This document shows, piece after piece, positions 32,380-44,488 of a stretch of 64,000 bases of DNA (positions are counted from its first letter, which is position 1; every line of letters begins with the position of its first letter). Position numbers and translations under genes: made by a program. The DNA is taken from the NCBI GenBank assembly GCA_015680685.1, contig MNCI01036180.1, positions 1-64,000 on the forward strand, in the 5' to 3' direction. The notes under the pieces were generated by a model. It did not search any database, was not told the DNA's origin, and saw nothing but the letters and a program-made list of their open reading frames with translations. This DNA is from Gnetum montanum (Eukaryota; Streptophyta; Gnetopsida; Gnetales; Gnetaceae).

Positions 32380-35260
32380 CTAAAGATGTGAAGAAGATAA
32401 AATGATTCTAGGAGATGGAGGCTTTTGAGGTATTGAAAGACCTTCCCCTACCTCTGATGCACGTGGTTGTTGAGGTTGAGGTTGTTGAGGCTCTTCTACT
32501 ACAACTACTACTTCTAGTGGATGACAAAAAGCATCTACTAATTCTTTCATCTTCTCCTCCTTAGTCCAGGGATCATACACAGTCCACATGGCATCATCGA
32601 TGTAAGCTAGTATGGGAACATTCCATGGAAAGGGCATGGCTAGGAAAAACTCCTTGACATTCACAAACCAAGTAGTGAATTATTTGCATTTGATGTCAAA
32701 TGTTCTGATAGAATTTTCTAGCTTCTAGTAATCATTCATCCTCTTGGCTAGGTTCTTAGCCATTGATCAATGATATATGAAGTAGGCTCTAAGAACTTCA
32801 AGCGTGGCATTAGCTATTTCTAGCTTTTACTTATGTCCTTGTGGTCCTTGAACTCTACCTTATACAAGAGGTAAGAATTGGCCACTTGCTTTTCTAGTTC
32901 CAACCTTGGCCTTCCAGCAAACAGCATTACCAAGTTTGCATATCAAAGGTTGACTAAATCCATATATTCTATCATGTCTTTGATCTACAGCTCCTTTAGA
33001 CATATATTGGCTTTGTTATACATATTGAGTCCATGAAAGAAGGGCCACCACACATCACCTCCTTGTTGGATTTGCTAGAGGGTCTCCTTCATCTTTTCCT
33101 TGGCTAGTTAGATTTCTTTCTCATTGACTTCTTTTAGAAGCCTAGCCTAGTCCCTATAGTGATTTTTGACACATTCAAATTTCAGGGCCTCATTCTTCTA
33201 GGATGCTATCTAAATGGCTAATTTTTCATGAAGCACATGGAATTCCTCCATTGAGAGATTTCAATTTTTAGTAGCCAACCTCCACAATTCCATATTCATC
33301 TTGGCAAGCTACTCTTGCAATTGTCACAAAATTTCCATCATTTGTTCTTTTTGTACCTTGACATTCTATAGGTGATGATTATCTTGGATTAGAACTAGAT
33401 TCTCCTTGCAGACCTTCAAAAAGTCATTTTCAATGTTGTAGGTCATTGCCTCTCTTAAGGACTGGTCAATGACCATCATCTCCTTTTTTTTCTTAGCCTC
33501 TTGAAGTCTATGTTGAAGCTGTAAGAACGCTTCATCTCTTGTTGCTGCTTAGCTGAGAATGATGGGATTAGCTAGTCAAGCTTTCAAATCCACAACCTCA
33601 ACAATCAATCATTTATTTTCAGATGTAGCTACCTTGAGTTAGACATTATCAATGATGAGCTTGCTCCTAGCTTCCAATAGTGCCAACTAAGTGGTAGTGA
33701 ATTTATTTGGAAGATCATAGATCTCTGGAAGTAGTGGCCCATTTCCTACTAGTCAATCTAGCACATCCTCATACTAGGCTATGCTAAGCCTTCCATTGGC
33801 TACTCCTATAGATGTCTGCACATCCTTGACTGTAGCAGTATTATACATGATGGCCACAAGAGTGTTCAATGCTTTTACCATGCAATTAGCCACCACATCT
33901 GTTGTTGTCCTCTACCCTTGGTGATGCATCATCAAAATAGTTTCTCCCTTACCCTTCTCTAGGGGTGCTGAGAAAGTGGTGGTGTTCTCAGATATGAATT
34001 ATTATTGTCCTGGTAGGAACACCATTACTTCCTAGGCACTAGGATTTTATCTTACAGGCACCTACATTCTTTATGTAGTGAACAACAATGTAGCCTCCTC
34101 CAACCAGCTTACTATTTGAGTTACCTTGTTCAAATGGCTCATAGCTTAGTAGTAGACTAATGGGTTACCACCACTTAGTCCTACCTGCTACTACTATAGG
34201 AGTTGCTCACAGAGCTTATGCATATGCTCAATGGCAACACAAGCCTCTGAAATTATTTCTTGAGTGGTTGGTGGTGGTGGTGGTGGTGGTTGCTCCTCTT
34301 CTTGCAAATTAGTAGCTGCCTTATCCTTCATCATCTCCTACTAAGACGTAGGAAGAGCATGACAAAGGATGTCATTGGCATAGTGCACTCTACCTCCCCT
34401 TTTGTACAATTTTTTAATAAGTCCTAGCAAGGAAAGAATTTCCTCCCATACCCATTCTCTTTAAATCTCTTCTTGATCTCTAGAAAGATGAACTATGGAA
34501 GGTTGACATGGAATTTACCACTTAGAGCTACACAAGAACGGGTAGAGAAGGTAGTGATATTGCTTGGCCTCACCATTGGATTCAGGTGATAGGTTGCAAT
34601 TTTGAAATAGGCCCTCTCTGCCTTAGTAAGTACACCATACTTCTTACAATCCACTCCATAGCACTGTTGGACCCATTCTTTCTTCAATTTTGGATCTACC
34701 CACATTGAGATTTCTACCAAGGCTACCCCAATATCTGGCAATGCAAGGGCCTTTCTAATGGCCTCCACAAAGTAGGATACACTAATGTCCTTTATTTTCA
34801 CTATGGCATCTACCTACTTGTTACTCCAAAAGATATATGTTTCTCCCATGTACCACTCCCCACTAGAAGTGAGGATAGGCCACATGGGAGAGGTCTATAG
34901 TTTTGTTTTGTTCTCTTCCTGTGTCGAGTCCAAGAAAGGGCCAAAATTTAGTTCTTGAAGAATTGCACCTTGAACGTCCTTGAAATGAATATGATTTAGG
35001 TAAGCTTTCATCAAAGTGACTTCTAGGTTTTGTCTATGCCCAAGCACCTCATCTTAATGTGATTTTCCATTCCTAGCTATGGAAATCTTTATGATAAACT
35101 CCACCTCGGGCTCCTCTTAAAGATGTCCAATTACATGTGTTTCTACTACTTCCTCTTGTGAATGCTATTATTGCTGGCCCCTTCCTCCTCTAGATTGCTC
35201 ATCCTTTGGTTGGGATGGTCCTTCTTGCTACAATCATTTATCTCTTAGTTTGGGTGCCAT
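32380..35260 (-). pseudogene. Extra 3' ORF of gypsy element (plant transposon-protein-like), decayed
   Basis: Starts at ATG 35260 (MAPKLRDK) and ends PPSPRIILSSSHL-stop at 32380, about 960 codons, broken by many in-frame stops (mostly TAG) and at least one frameshift. Readable parts are FKDVQGAILQELNFGPFL, GEWYMGETYIFW, ISVSYFVEAIRKALALPDIG, KAERAYFKIATYHLNPMVRP, FLLSLGLIKKLYKRGGRVHY, a proline run after QEEEQ, a long charged, coiled-coil-like middle, and FFLAMPFPWNVPILAYIDDA followed by a Q/P-rich tail (EEPQQPQPQQPR). 'A.A.F.....L.P......' followed by 'L..LI..L.KR.G' resembles the family Pfam calls putative plant transposon protein; this is a by-eye resemblance. Its place between pol end and PPT is where env-like or additional ORFs sit in Athila/Tat elements. 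The plus-strand sister at 49118-58818 lacks it. Confidence 0.55.
34265..34291 (-). repeat. GGT/ACC trinucleotide run
   Basis: Eight or so GGT units on the plus strand. On the minus strand they encode the proline run inside the extra gypsy ORF. A codon-phase microsatellite. Confidence 0.75.
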
Positions 35261-37018
35261 ATGCAATCACAAAATTGCCCAAGATTAACATTTTATGTGT
35301 AACTTAACACTTACATACCTTGTCTCTTTTGATCAGTTACACCTCAATTGAGTTGTGATTATGGTGGATTTATTAATTTAATATTATTTCATTTTTATAT
35401 CTACCAAAGTTCATTGGTAAGGATTAACTTACATGAATTAGTAACTTTCAATATTATATTATTAGTTATACCTTGTGTGAGTTAGAAAAATTTCAAAAAC
35501 AATTCCATCAAAAACCTATGATTTATAGCCCCCATGATGTAAAGCTCACCTCTAGTAGCTATAGGATGGAAGAATAGAGTGAATCAGATAAGTGGTTTGA
35601 AAGCTATGGGCGTAGGAAGGCTCTGGGCTTTGAAAATGGCAAAAAATTTCTTGGCATTGAATGGAAAATGTGAAAAAATAACTAAGTCCCCATTGCTATA
35701 ACATTTTTTTCCTACGTCCATGGGGATGCATCAACATAGTTTTAGAATAATGAGTTTTCTCAAGAAATTGGAGTCCAAAAAAAGCCAAAAAGGTTGCAAA
35801 CAAGATGAAATGCTTAAAGAGGACTAGAATATGCACAAAAAAGGAGATTTGATTTAGAGATTATTAGTCAATGAGTGTATAACTAGATGTAATCAATATG
35901 GAATTCATAAGGTTTAAAAGCAAAATGACTGAGGAATAACAAGTGTAACCATCCCAACTAAGAAGTATGTAAGTGGATCCTTCCCAAAGCAAGCTTATGC
36001 CCTTAATGCCCTCAAGCCAAGGAGTCCATGGACCCCTAGGATAATTAATGTTTGTGGGTCATTAAAGACTAAATCATCAAAGTCATTAAATAATTTCAAT
36101 AGTTTACCAATGAACCCATCAAAATAATCATAAAAAGTGTTAGTAAGGCAATTAAGGAAAAGAAGTGATGGATGAGAGGGAGTCTGGAATGGACTTTCCC
36201 ATGATGGTCACATAAAGTCCCTTGTGAAAGATGTGATTGATTATGATCTTAGAACTTTATTTCTTACTCGACATTAAGACCATCCTCTTCTAGTGACTTT
36301 GCATTAACACTTTAGATCATTCCACCCTCCAAGAAATTAGAACATCCCCACATACCACTCAACATTCCTAAAGAAGAAGATAAGAAAAGGAGGAAGTGCT
36401 TGTAGCCCAATATTATATCTAAGGGACGTTCTTTGAATTTCCATCATATTTTTATTTTTATTTTTCTTGAATGAGAACCACACCATTCAAATACATTAGT
36501 CGTTCATGTAACTCAAATGGTAGGTAGGCACAAAACTGACAAATCCCTTTGAAGTCACACCCTTGTTAATCAACTTAATTTGTTTAAAGTTTAGAAAGTA
36601 CAAAGGTCACCAATTCATTATAAGTTATTAATAAGGAACCTCATATTTCCAAAACGAGGAAGCACCATAGAGTTGAGTGGAGTGATGGAGGACATTGACT
36701 CACTACCTATTAACATGAAAATAATCAATGTTCCATTAGTAAAGATCAACATTCTAAAGTGAAATCCAACCATTTTTAATCAAGTAACCAATGAAGTTTA
36801 AACCACTACTAATAGTAGCTATAGCTTAGCACTAAGTCTTGATGGTAACAAAGAAAAAATAAATAAAGATAAGAAAAACACAAACAAATAAAAATATTTA
36901 AAAAATTGTAAAGTACCCAAGAAAATGAAAAACCTACTGAACATGATGTAAAACAAGAAAAAAATGAAAATGCACTTATTAGTTCTTGATTCAGGATGGG
37001 GCATTTCCCCCACAACTA
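35261..37018 (-). other. 3' noncoding region of the minus gypsy element
   Basis: Collinear, inverted match to about 56000-57580 of the plus element. Shared blocks include CACAAGGGACTTTATGTGACC, TCCATGGACTCCTTGG, AATCCACCATAA and GACAAGGTA. The last is followed by TGTAAG here (minus), a good 5' splice-site form just upstream of the extra ORF. No open frame. The hydrophobic frames at 36809-37100 are A/T-run artefacts. Confidence 0.6.
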
Positions 37019-37179
37019 AGCTTATAGGCCAAAAAAGAGCTAATAAGTGGGTTGGATATTTCCACATACTTTTGGAATGATTTTGCATTCTCATTTTCAA
37101 GCCATGCGATGTCTTTTGGTTTAGTGGCTCCTATGTGAACTTGGTTTTCATCTACACTTGTTCCTTAAGTTTTTTGTGG

Positions 37180-39290
37180 GTTGGTATAGGGATCATATAA
37201 TACTTTGAAATCCTAACCCACAAATGCACACTTTATTATTATTAGTAATGCATGAAGTTTTCTAACTCTTCACAATGATAGGTTCATCTTTTACATCTTG
37301 TGTTGGAGTAGTGATAGTTATCATAATTAGGAGACATTGTTTTTGTGACAAAGGGTGTTACACCAAATTGACCTTGTGCTAGTTTTGATGAGCTAGTAGG
37401 TCTACCAGTTTTGTTCACCTATGTCGAAACTACCCTAAAGAAAGAATGTTTTCGCAAATTTTGTTGAGATCTACCAACATTATCATTTGTTTGTATGTTC
37501 ACAGCACAAGTGGCATTCTTTTGTTGAGGCTATGATGTTAATCCTTCTTATGTTGTTGGTAGTGACATATGTTGGAGGGAAGTATGAAAATATTGAGGAT
37601 GTGATGGAGGATAAGAGGTACCATATGGTGATCCCACAAGAAATGTTGTGGATTGAATATATATTTGGGAGAGTGGTAGTAGTGAGCCATTTGGAGAAAT
37701 AGGTCATTAAACATAGTAACCATACAAGTCGACTTGTTAATAAGGGTATTTCTAGTTTTTTTATGGCCTTCCCCATGACTGTGGATTTTGCCACTACTAT
37801 TAATAGTAGTTTTGAGGCTAATAAGAAGTCCCACTAGAATAGTATGGTTGATTGCAGGATTGTCTATATTTACCTTTTGAGTAGGGTAATTTTTTGGACA
37901 TTTGCTTTTCTATAAACTTGGGATTCAAAACAAAAGTCCCATACTCTTTTAGATGCAACATAGCTAGGTAATATCCCTTTGGATGGTCATATTGGTAGAT
38001 GTAAAATCCATCATCCTCTTCTATGGTTGAGTCTATAGCCTCTTCTACTATAGCTATTTTCCATTTTTTCTAATAAGTGTTCCTACCTATTTATTTGGTC
38101 TTTCTCCTCTTCTTGTTTTGGTCACTTAATCCTTTTTGCATTACCCTCTCCTCTATGATTTTCATGTAGGTTGTAACTTTGTCATTTATCAATTCCAACA
38201 TCTTATCTATCCTTGCTTATAGTTTAGTGAGAGAATTTTGTACTAGCAAGGTTTGTAGTAAAATCACCTCATCAAGAGCTACCTCTTTTTCCTCACCATA
38301 AATATGAACCCCCTTCTTGTGAAGAGTTGGATCCCAATTATATTCTTCTACATTCTCTCATTTACATAGCTCTCATTTTTCTTTTGCCACCTGCTCAAAT
38401 AGCCTTTATATCTGATGGGTTTCAATTCAAATAACTGACCTTGGGAATAAATCCCAAGGGTCTCCCTCATTTGATAATGAATCCCATATATGATATGGAA
38501 AAGCTGCTATTTTTGAGAGAAATCATTGCCTAAACATCTATATAGTACAAAATAGTATCTATCCAAGGCCAGATCTAAGGATTCATGTTTTTCTTGCTTC
38601 CATCCTTGGATTTATTTTCTCAAGTTGGACACTCTCGCATAGGTTTGGTATTTTTCATTAAAGAACTCCAGCATTCTAGACCATCAGTGGATTGAATCTA
38701 GTTACAATGGTCTATACCAACTTTCAACTTTCTCTATTACTATCCTAGTAGTGGATACGTGAGTTCAGGACATGTGCAACAAGCTAGGAATGGACACTCA
38801 TCACCCTTAGGCTAGTTTAGGATTTATATTATTGTTGTTAATTAGATTGAATAATTAATTTCTCTATTATTAAGACTAGTTAAAGGCTGCAACAACATCA
38901 ACAATCATATGCCTCGCTTTGGACTAAACTATACATGACAAAGCTACCACTAGTCTAAGTGGGAAGATAGCATCCTACGATCAATGCTTAAAAATATAGA
39001 TGCCAAACTAGTTCCATTCATAGATTTTGACCAAATTATGCATGAACGCTTGTAATTAACATCATTGGTTGTATAGGGTACTCTACCCCTCATCAATACC
39101 TTTCCATAGTCTAGAATTAACCCTCTTATTCTGATTGTACAAGTTACAAAAATAGGCAATTGCAACCTAGAGATCCTCTTGGGCATATGGGGAGAATCTA
39201 ACCAAGGCTAAGACATATCTATGAATAAGTTAAAGAAATATTTGTATTTCATATTATAGATGTCAAAGAAAATAATGGGTTTTCCAGCCT
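37180..39290 (-). pseudogene. Gypsy gag pseudogene, minus strand, interrupted
   Basis: Readable minus-strand pieces: IEKVESWYRPL, MLEFFNEKYQTYARVSNLRK, IQGWKQEKHESLDLALDRYY, FSQKQQLFHIIYGIHYQMRE, TLGIYSQGQLFELKPIRYKG, then a Pro/Ser/Tyr-rich C-terminal part (GTSYPPSHPQYFHTSLQHMS). These match the plus element gag (MLKLFNDKYQTY, VSNLRKKIQG, SQQEQLYHIIDGL) in order. Multiple stops. The N-terminal part is separated from the rest by the LTR fragment at 38741-39095, and sequence above it (VRFSPYAQEDL, VAIAYFCNLYNQNK) is only tentatively part of gag. Confidence 0.65.
38741..39095 (+). repeat. Truncated gypsy-family LTR inside gag, plus orientation
   Basis: Matches the 3' ~355 bp of the LTR at 30291-31111 (AACAAGCTAGGAATGGACAC, then TCACCCTTAGGCTAGTTTAG, then TTAATTAGATTGAATAATTA) and ends CTCATCA. 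The 5' half is missing. It interrupts the oppositely oriented gag, so it arrived later by insertion or rearrangement. Confidence 0.65.
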
Positions 39291-41954
39291 ATTCAATTCA
39301 ATACTACAGTAACCACAAGCTTTATGATCAACAAGTGAGAATTAGATACCCAATTCTCATGTTTACTTAGCTATATTTCTAAATTCTTAGATAGCATTTT
39401 AAAATTTTGAAATTTAATTGATGTTTTCTAGAGGTTAATTTATTGATGTGGTAATGTAGCCATAAATTCTGAATGTTTATATTTTCTTAATTCCATACAT
39501 CTCAGACACCTATACGCATACATGTGGATATAGGAAATATCATATTGATGAATATCCTTCAAGCACAAATGCAATTGTTGTTGCTATTTCTTATACAAGG
39601 TAAATTATTATCATTGAAATGATAATTTGTGTAATGATTTGTTTTCAAATAAAATATTTACTTTTAACAAATATTTTATCATTTATTATGATTGTAGATA
39701 TAATATGGAGGATCCTATGATCTTGAAAAAATCTTCGGTAGAACATGATTTTTTTCATGGCCAAGTTTATGAAGTATGTGTTAACTTATTTGTTCATCAT
39801 TACTGAAGACATTTGATATTAGTTTTTGAGTTTAGGAGTGCTTCCTTGTTCTATAACTTAAAAGATCTTTCATATCATTAATTTCTAAATATTTTACATT
39901 TATCGTGCATAGTGTGTATTACTTATGTTATTAGCAATATGAAAAACATAATTACTTTTTATGTTCTTTCTAATTATGCTTATTAATCTTGTTACTCAAG
40001 ATTATATTGCAAACTATGTCACTCATTTTCAATACTTAAAATGAAAATTTACATGTTAAAATATTTGCAAATTAAGATTATTAGCCTTCAATGTCAAAGG
40101 TGGTGGGTGCTTTAAGGTATCCTAAAAAGATTCATTAGGTACATAGACAAATTGCAAATATACAAGGAACAAAAACAAGTAGTGTAAGAGCCTTAAAATG
40201 TGCTAAAAATTTGTGGTGGCTTAGGAAGGATGAGTTTCCCTTATCTTTTTACTAAATGGTAAGCCATGATGCAAGAAATATAGAGTTGGCTTGTTATGAA
40301 ACATTCTTTGAAGACAAATTTTCCAAAAGGTTGCTAAAACTCAACTCTAAAAATAATATGAAACACTTTTATGATGTTGCATAGCTAGCAATGAAATAAA
40401 TCATTATCTAATTCTAAGCATATGAGTGTCCTTGGATACATTTGAAAAAAATGAAACTTATTAGAGAATAGTAGCATGACCTCTTGCAAGGATAGCATGT
40501 GTACATTGAGAAAATATCCTTTTTACGTCAAGGATGACTCATGTTGATGTTTTCAAAAAGAAAACCCTAATAGTTAGGAAGTTTAAAATTGTGGCTAAAA
40601 TGACATGACTAGGACATTGAGGTGTCTTCTAGGCATTATTTTTTTGGAATTAAACTCTTATGTCTAAAAGACCATACATCGGCACTACTTACAAGACCAA
40701 AAAATGTAAAACAATGGGCATTCTGAGATATTTTGAATTGTAGGATTGATCATTGACTAATTAACAACTATTTGAACTTGCTATTGCTAATGAGATGACT
40801 AGCTCAGTTTTCCTTGAAAAAATTTCATCTAGAATATACAAAAAAATATGTCCATAATTTTTGCAAAATTTTAGGGAAAAATATTGAATTTTTTAATACT
40901 TAAAAAGAATAATAATAATAACACCTTTGGCTGCAACTTTGTGAAGTAACATGTTCAGCAAGGCATATTTCTTTACTTCATGGATTTGGCTTTTCCTTAA
41001 TTAAATTCATTTTGTTATATAGTGGCATATTTCTCTTCTTCACCATGCAATGCTATTTCATTTAAATGTGCATAAAGTGCATTAAAATACATGTTATTCT
41101 TCTTTACCACACTAATCTTTAGTTTTTCAATCTTTGTTTATTATATTCGCATGCTTTCATGTTTGTTTAAAATATATATCTGCAAACTTGTTTGGACACT
41201 TTTTTCTGTTTCTGAATCTTGTAAAGCTTAGATAAATAAATGTCATGCACAATGCAAGGAAGAATTTGCATTACAAGGGAAGGAAAACAATACCATTCTA
41301 TTGGACTAGGATGTGATTTCATTTCTTATTATTCACAGTTTTAAATATTAGTATTGCCTTATTATATTAGTAATTATTTAATTTGAACCCATGTGCTTGA
41401 ATTTGTAGACACACATCATTGATTTGACAAAAAAAAAAGAAATAGAAAAGATAGCACTATGAAAATTTTTAGGAGATCTAAGAAAGATGCCTATTATAGC
41501 CATTTAATTGATACAGCTGGACTTCCATATGTTGGGCAGGTTATGCATGTGACATTACATTTATGTTATCCTTTGGGTATACTGGCTACATAAATTATTG
41601 TCACTTACAAGTTAATTTTTCAATTTTTTCAAAGTATTGCAAGTGGAGAACCTTATTGTTCTATCATTGATACTGTAACTTCAAAAAGTATGTTGCATAA
41701 TGTCAAAGGAGCAGAGGCTGGTATTGTTGACTGTATGGCTTCCGTAGGCACAAAAATGAAGGATCCAATGAAAAAGGTACTATATTAGTGCTCAATTTAA
41801 CTTAAAAAATGTTACAATTAAGGCAAAATATGAACATTGGCTTGTTAAAATGGTAATGTAAATTGCATCTACAAACTTTAAATTAATAGAAGCAAAAGGT
41901 AGGTTTTATAATATATGTATTTTTAAAAAATAGATTTGGTTTATTTTTAGGACC

Positions 41955-42140
41955 ATAATGTAGAGTGATGCTAAGGTGCTCGTTTCTCAAGTTGGACCTA
42001 GGTTTGAGTTTGGGCACAACCACTCAAAAGGAGGTTAGGCTTTTGCTCATCCATTGACCCTTCAGGACTTTGCATTGGTGGGATGAGTATTGAGCCTCTA
42101 GGTGATGGTCCTTTAAATTTGGTTGAGTTCATTGAAAAAA
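41955..42140 (+). repeat. SINE-like short repeat, copy 1
   Basis: Sits in an intron of the polymerase pseudogene. Its first part, GCTAAGGTGCTCGTTTCTCAAG followed by GGTTTGAGTTT, resembles degenerate RNA polymerase III A and B boxes (B box GGTTCGANNCC). The following 110 bp (ACAACCACTCAAAAGGAGG, GGGATGAGTATTGAG, GATGGTCCTTTAAAT) recurs at 58824-58985. Dispersed copies with a tRNA-like head suggest a SINE family. Confidence 0.45.
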
Positions 42141-44349
42141 ACTAAGGGTATTGCTTAAGTCATGTATTTTCTTTACATTTTACAAATTAGCATAAGTACG
42201 TGCATTAAGAGATTCAGAAATTTACGATTAATCATGCATACTGCAGTTAATGTTGAGCAATGCCAATGTTGATTCAAAATTGGATTGGGTTCATCATTCT
42301 TTAAAAATTATACATGCTTAATGATGTGAAAAAGTAATTATGATATTTTTTCCATGATGCTTCAAACCATACTAGATTTATCAACACTTGCAATTGGTTT
42401 CTCCAAGACAAAATGTTAATGGCTAGTTGAGATATAGTTTCAAAAATATCATTTAGTTGACTATACAAATTGTTAACCTTCTAGTGTAAAAATTTTGTTT
42501 TTCTTATCATTACCTTTTAGTTCCATAAATTTTGATGAATTGATTAATGATGTTAATGCTTATGTTTTTCAAAAGACTCTATATGTTAGTCTATGAGTTC
42601 GTCATGGTCAAAATCCTCAAATTAGAGACAAGTTTAGCAGTCAACATGGACAAAAAAGCGTTTTTTTACTAGTATGGCTTGATATTGACAGGCCATGTTC
42701 AATAGTTATAAGAATGCATCTAGACATTATATTTAATCCATATGGCTTTCCTTCTAGAATGACTATTGGAATGATTCTTGAGTCTATTGCTACTAAGGTA
42801 TGCTTTTTTATATGTTACGTCTAACTAAAAAGAATTTCCTTTTTGATAGAACAAAATTATATTTAAATAAGTGTTATATTTAAAATTTTTAGGTATTAGT
42901 CCAAATTTTCAGTAAATCTCCAATCATTGTTTAAATTTTAATATTAAGAAAGTTATCTTTTTAGCTAGTTAATAACAAAGAGATTTAACATTTTGTATTA
43001 ATTTCATTTATTTAAGCTGTCTTCTATTCCATGAAATGTGAACATTAACTATTCGAAAAACAGCATTGGGGAACTGGTGGCATCCATATCCCATAGATGT
43101 ACTGCTAGTTAGAAAATATGGGAGAATTAATCTAGGTTTTGCATAGTATTGGCAAGCTGTGATCTAAATTTGCAAGCATTTTCAAACAAGTTTGAGTGGA
43201 CTTTTTTTTTTCAAGTTATACATTGGGGAATGAATTACAAACAGAATAGCAACATGAATTTTATTCAAACACAAAACAATGGAGACTTATTCCCACCATC
43301 ATAATACACAATAGAGATTATGAATCACTCCATGATTAGATGGATATGGACTATATTGTACATTGGTAGAATAGGACATACATTCAAAACAAGGATTAAA
43401 GAGTATGAAGAAGATGAACAGAAAATCTTCGATCGCAAAACATCTCTAAGAAACAAGAGAAGACAATGAAACTAGATTTTAAAGCTGTTGAAGGTCTAGC
43501 TATTTTAAATAATAACTATTATCACAAAATTCGCTCAACTACAGGATTTTTCAGGCAAATAAAAAACCACGATAACAAATATATTTTCCTCTTCTCAATC
43601 TTTCACTGGTCGTAACTTACATGAGAATTGAAACATATGTTGCAATCTTGCAAATTGTTACTCTAATATAACAATTGAATTCAATACTATCATTCCTTAA
43701 GCTCAGCTTTTCTTCTTTTGACATTTTACTGGAAATAGAATAACTAAAAAGGGGGTTTTTTTTTTCCATTGCAAACAAATATAGAACCAAATAGAGTCAC
43801 ATCTGTGCAATTGTAGAAAAAGAGGAAAAAATTCTTGTTGCTGGTTTCTTGGCTTCAGGAAAATGAAATTTGTTTCCAGTTCAACAGAAAATTGAATAAA
43901 GGTTTATTGTTATTCTAAAATAAAAAACTGCAAAAAGACGTTTTCTTTTGCTTCAATAAAGAAGGGATATCTGCTGACAGTTTTACTTTCTGATTCTTCA
44001 TTTTTCTGATTGATACAATCAAATGATAATTTTTTCCTCAAACCTTAACTTTGATAGAAAGTAAATAATCTTTTTTGTTGATTTTATTTTTGAATATCAT
44101 TACAACATATATTAATTTAGAATTTTTTTAGTGATTTGGTTTTAAATTTACAATTATTTTTAGGTTGGAATATCCTTATAATAGAGTCTGTTTGTGGACA
44201 CCCTAACCATCTGTTGGATGAGTTTAAGTTTGTATTTATCTCAACATAGCATATTGGGAAAGAACCTGTGATATGTTATGTTAACCACCAAGATACACCC
44301 AATTTGATTTATGAATTTTGTCATGCATATAAAATGTGTGGAACCTTAC

Positions 44350-44488
44350 TTCTAGTTTGTATGCATATAGGATGTGAAGATTATTGTCTTGTTCAAAAAC
44401 ATGCAAGGACTACTATATTTCTAGTTTGTATGCATATACAATGTGAAGATTATTGTCTTGTTCAAGAAAATACAAAGGCTATTATGTA
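44350..44488 (+). repeat. 69 bp tandem duplication, codon-phase
   Basis: CTAGTTTGTATGCATATA, then ATGTGAAGATTATTGTC, then TTGTTCAA, occurs twice with period 69 (44352 and 44421). It translates as two copies of a 23-residue unit (LVCMHI-CEDYCLVQ) within an 83-codon frame starting at 44268. It lies in the large gap between polymerase exons. The phase-keeping may be chance; no family is recognised. Confidence 0.5.

Larger units (their letters stand above)
32172..39290 (-). mobile_element. Minus-strand Ty3/gypsy element with pol deleted and an extra 3' ORF
   Basis: Reading down the minus strand: decayed gag (39290-37180), then a jump directly to sequence matching the end of pol and the 3' noncoding region of the plus element (37018 downward, AGCTTAGTTGTGGGGGAAAT here against AACTTAGTCGTGGGGGAAAT at 55988). 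Next come ~1.75 kb of 3' noncoding sequence, a ~2.9 kb extra reading frame, ~200 bp matching the plus element's final 200 bp, the PPT and the 3' LTR. Protease, RT, RNase H and integrase are absent, so this copy is non-autonomous. The 5' LTR was not found. A truncated LTR in the opposite orientation interrupts gag. Confidence 0.7.

Noticed and set aside
36809-37100. Overlapping minus frames rich in Phe, Leu and Ser that look like membrane segments
   Set aside because: They come from A-rich/T-rich sequence in the noncoding 3' region of the gypsy element, and the matching part of the sister element is not open.
37487-37834. Overlapping frames of 71-103 codons on both strands
   Set aside because: They are shadows within the decayed minus-strand gag C-terminal region, without recognisable motifs.
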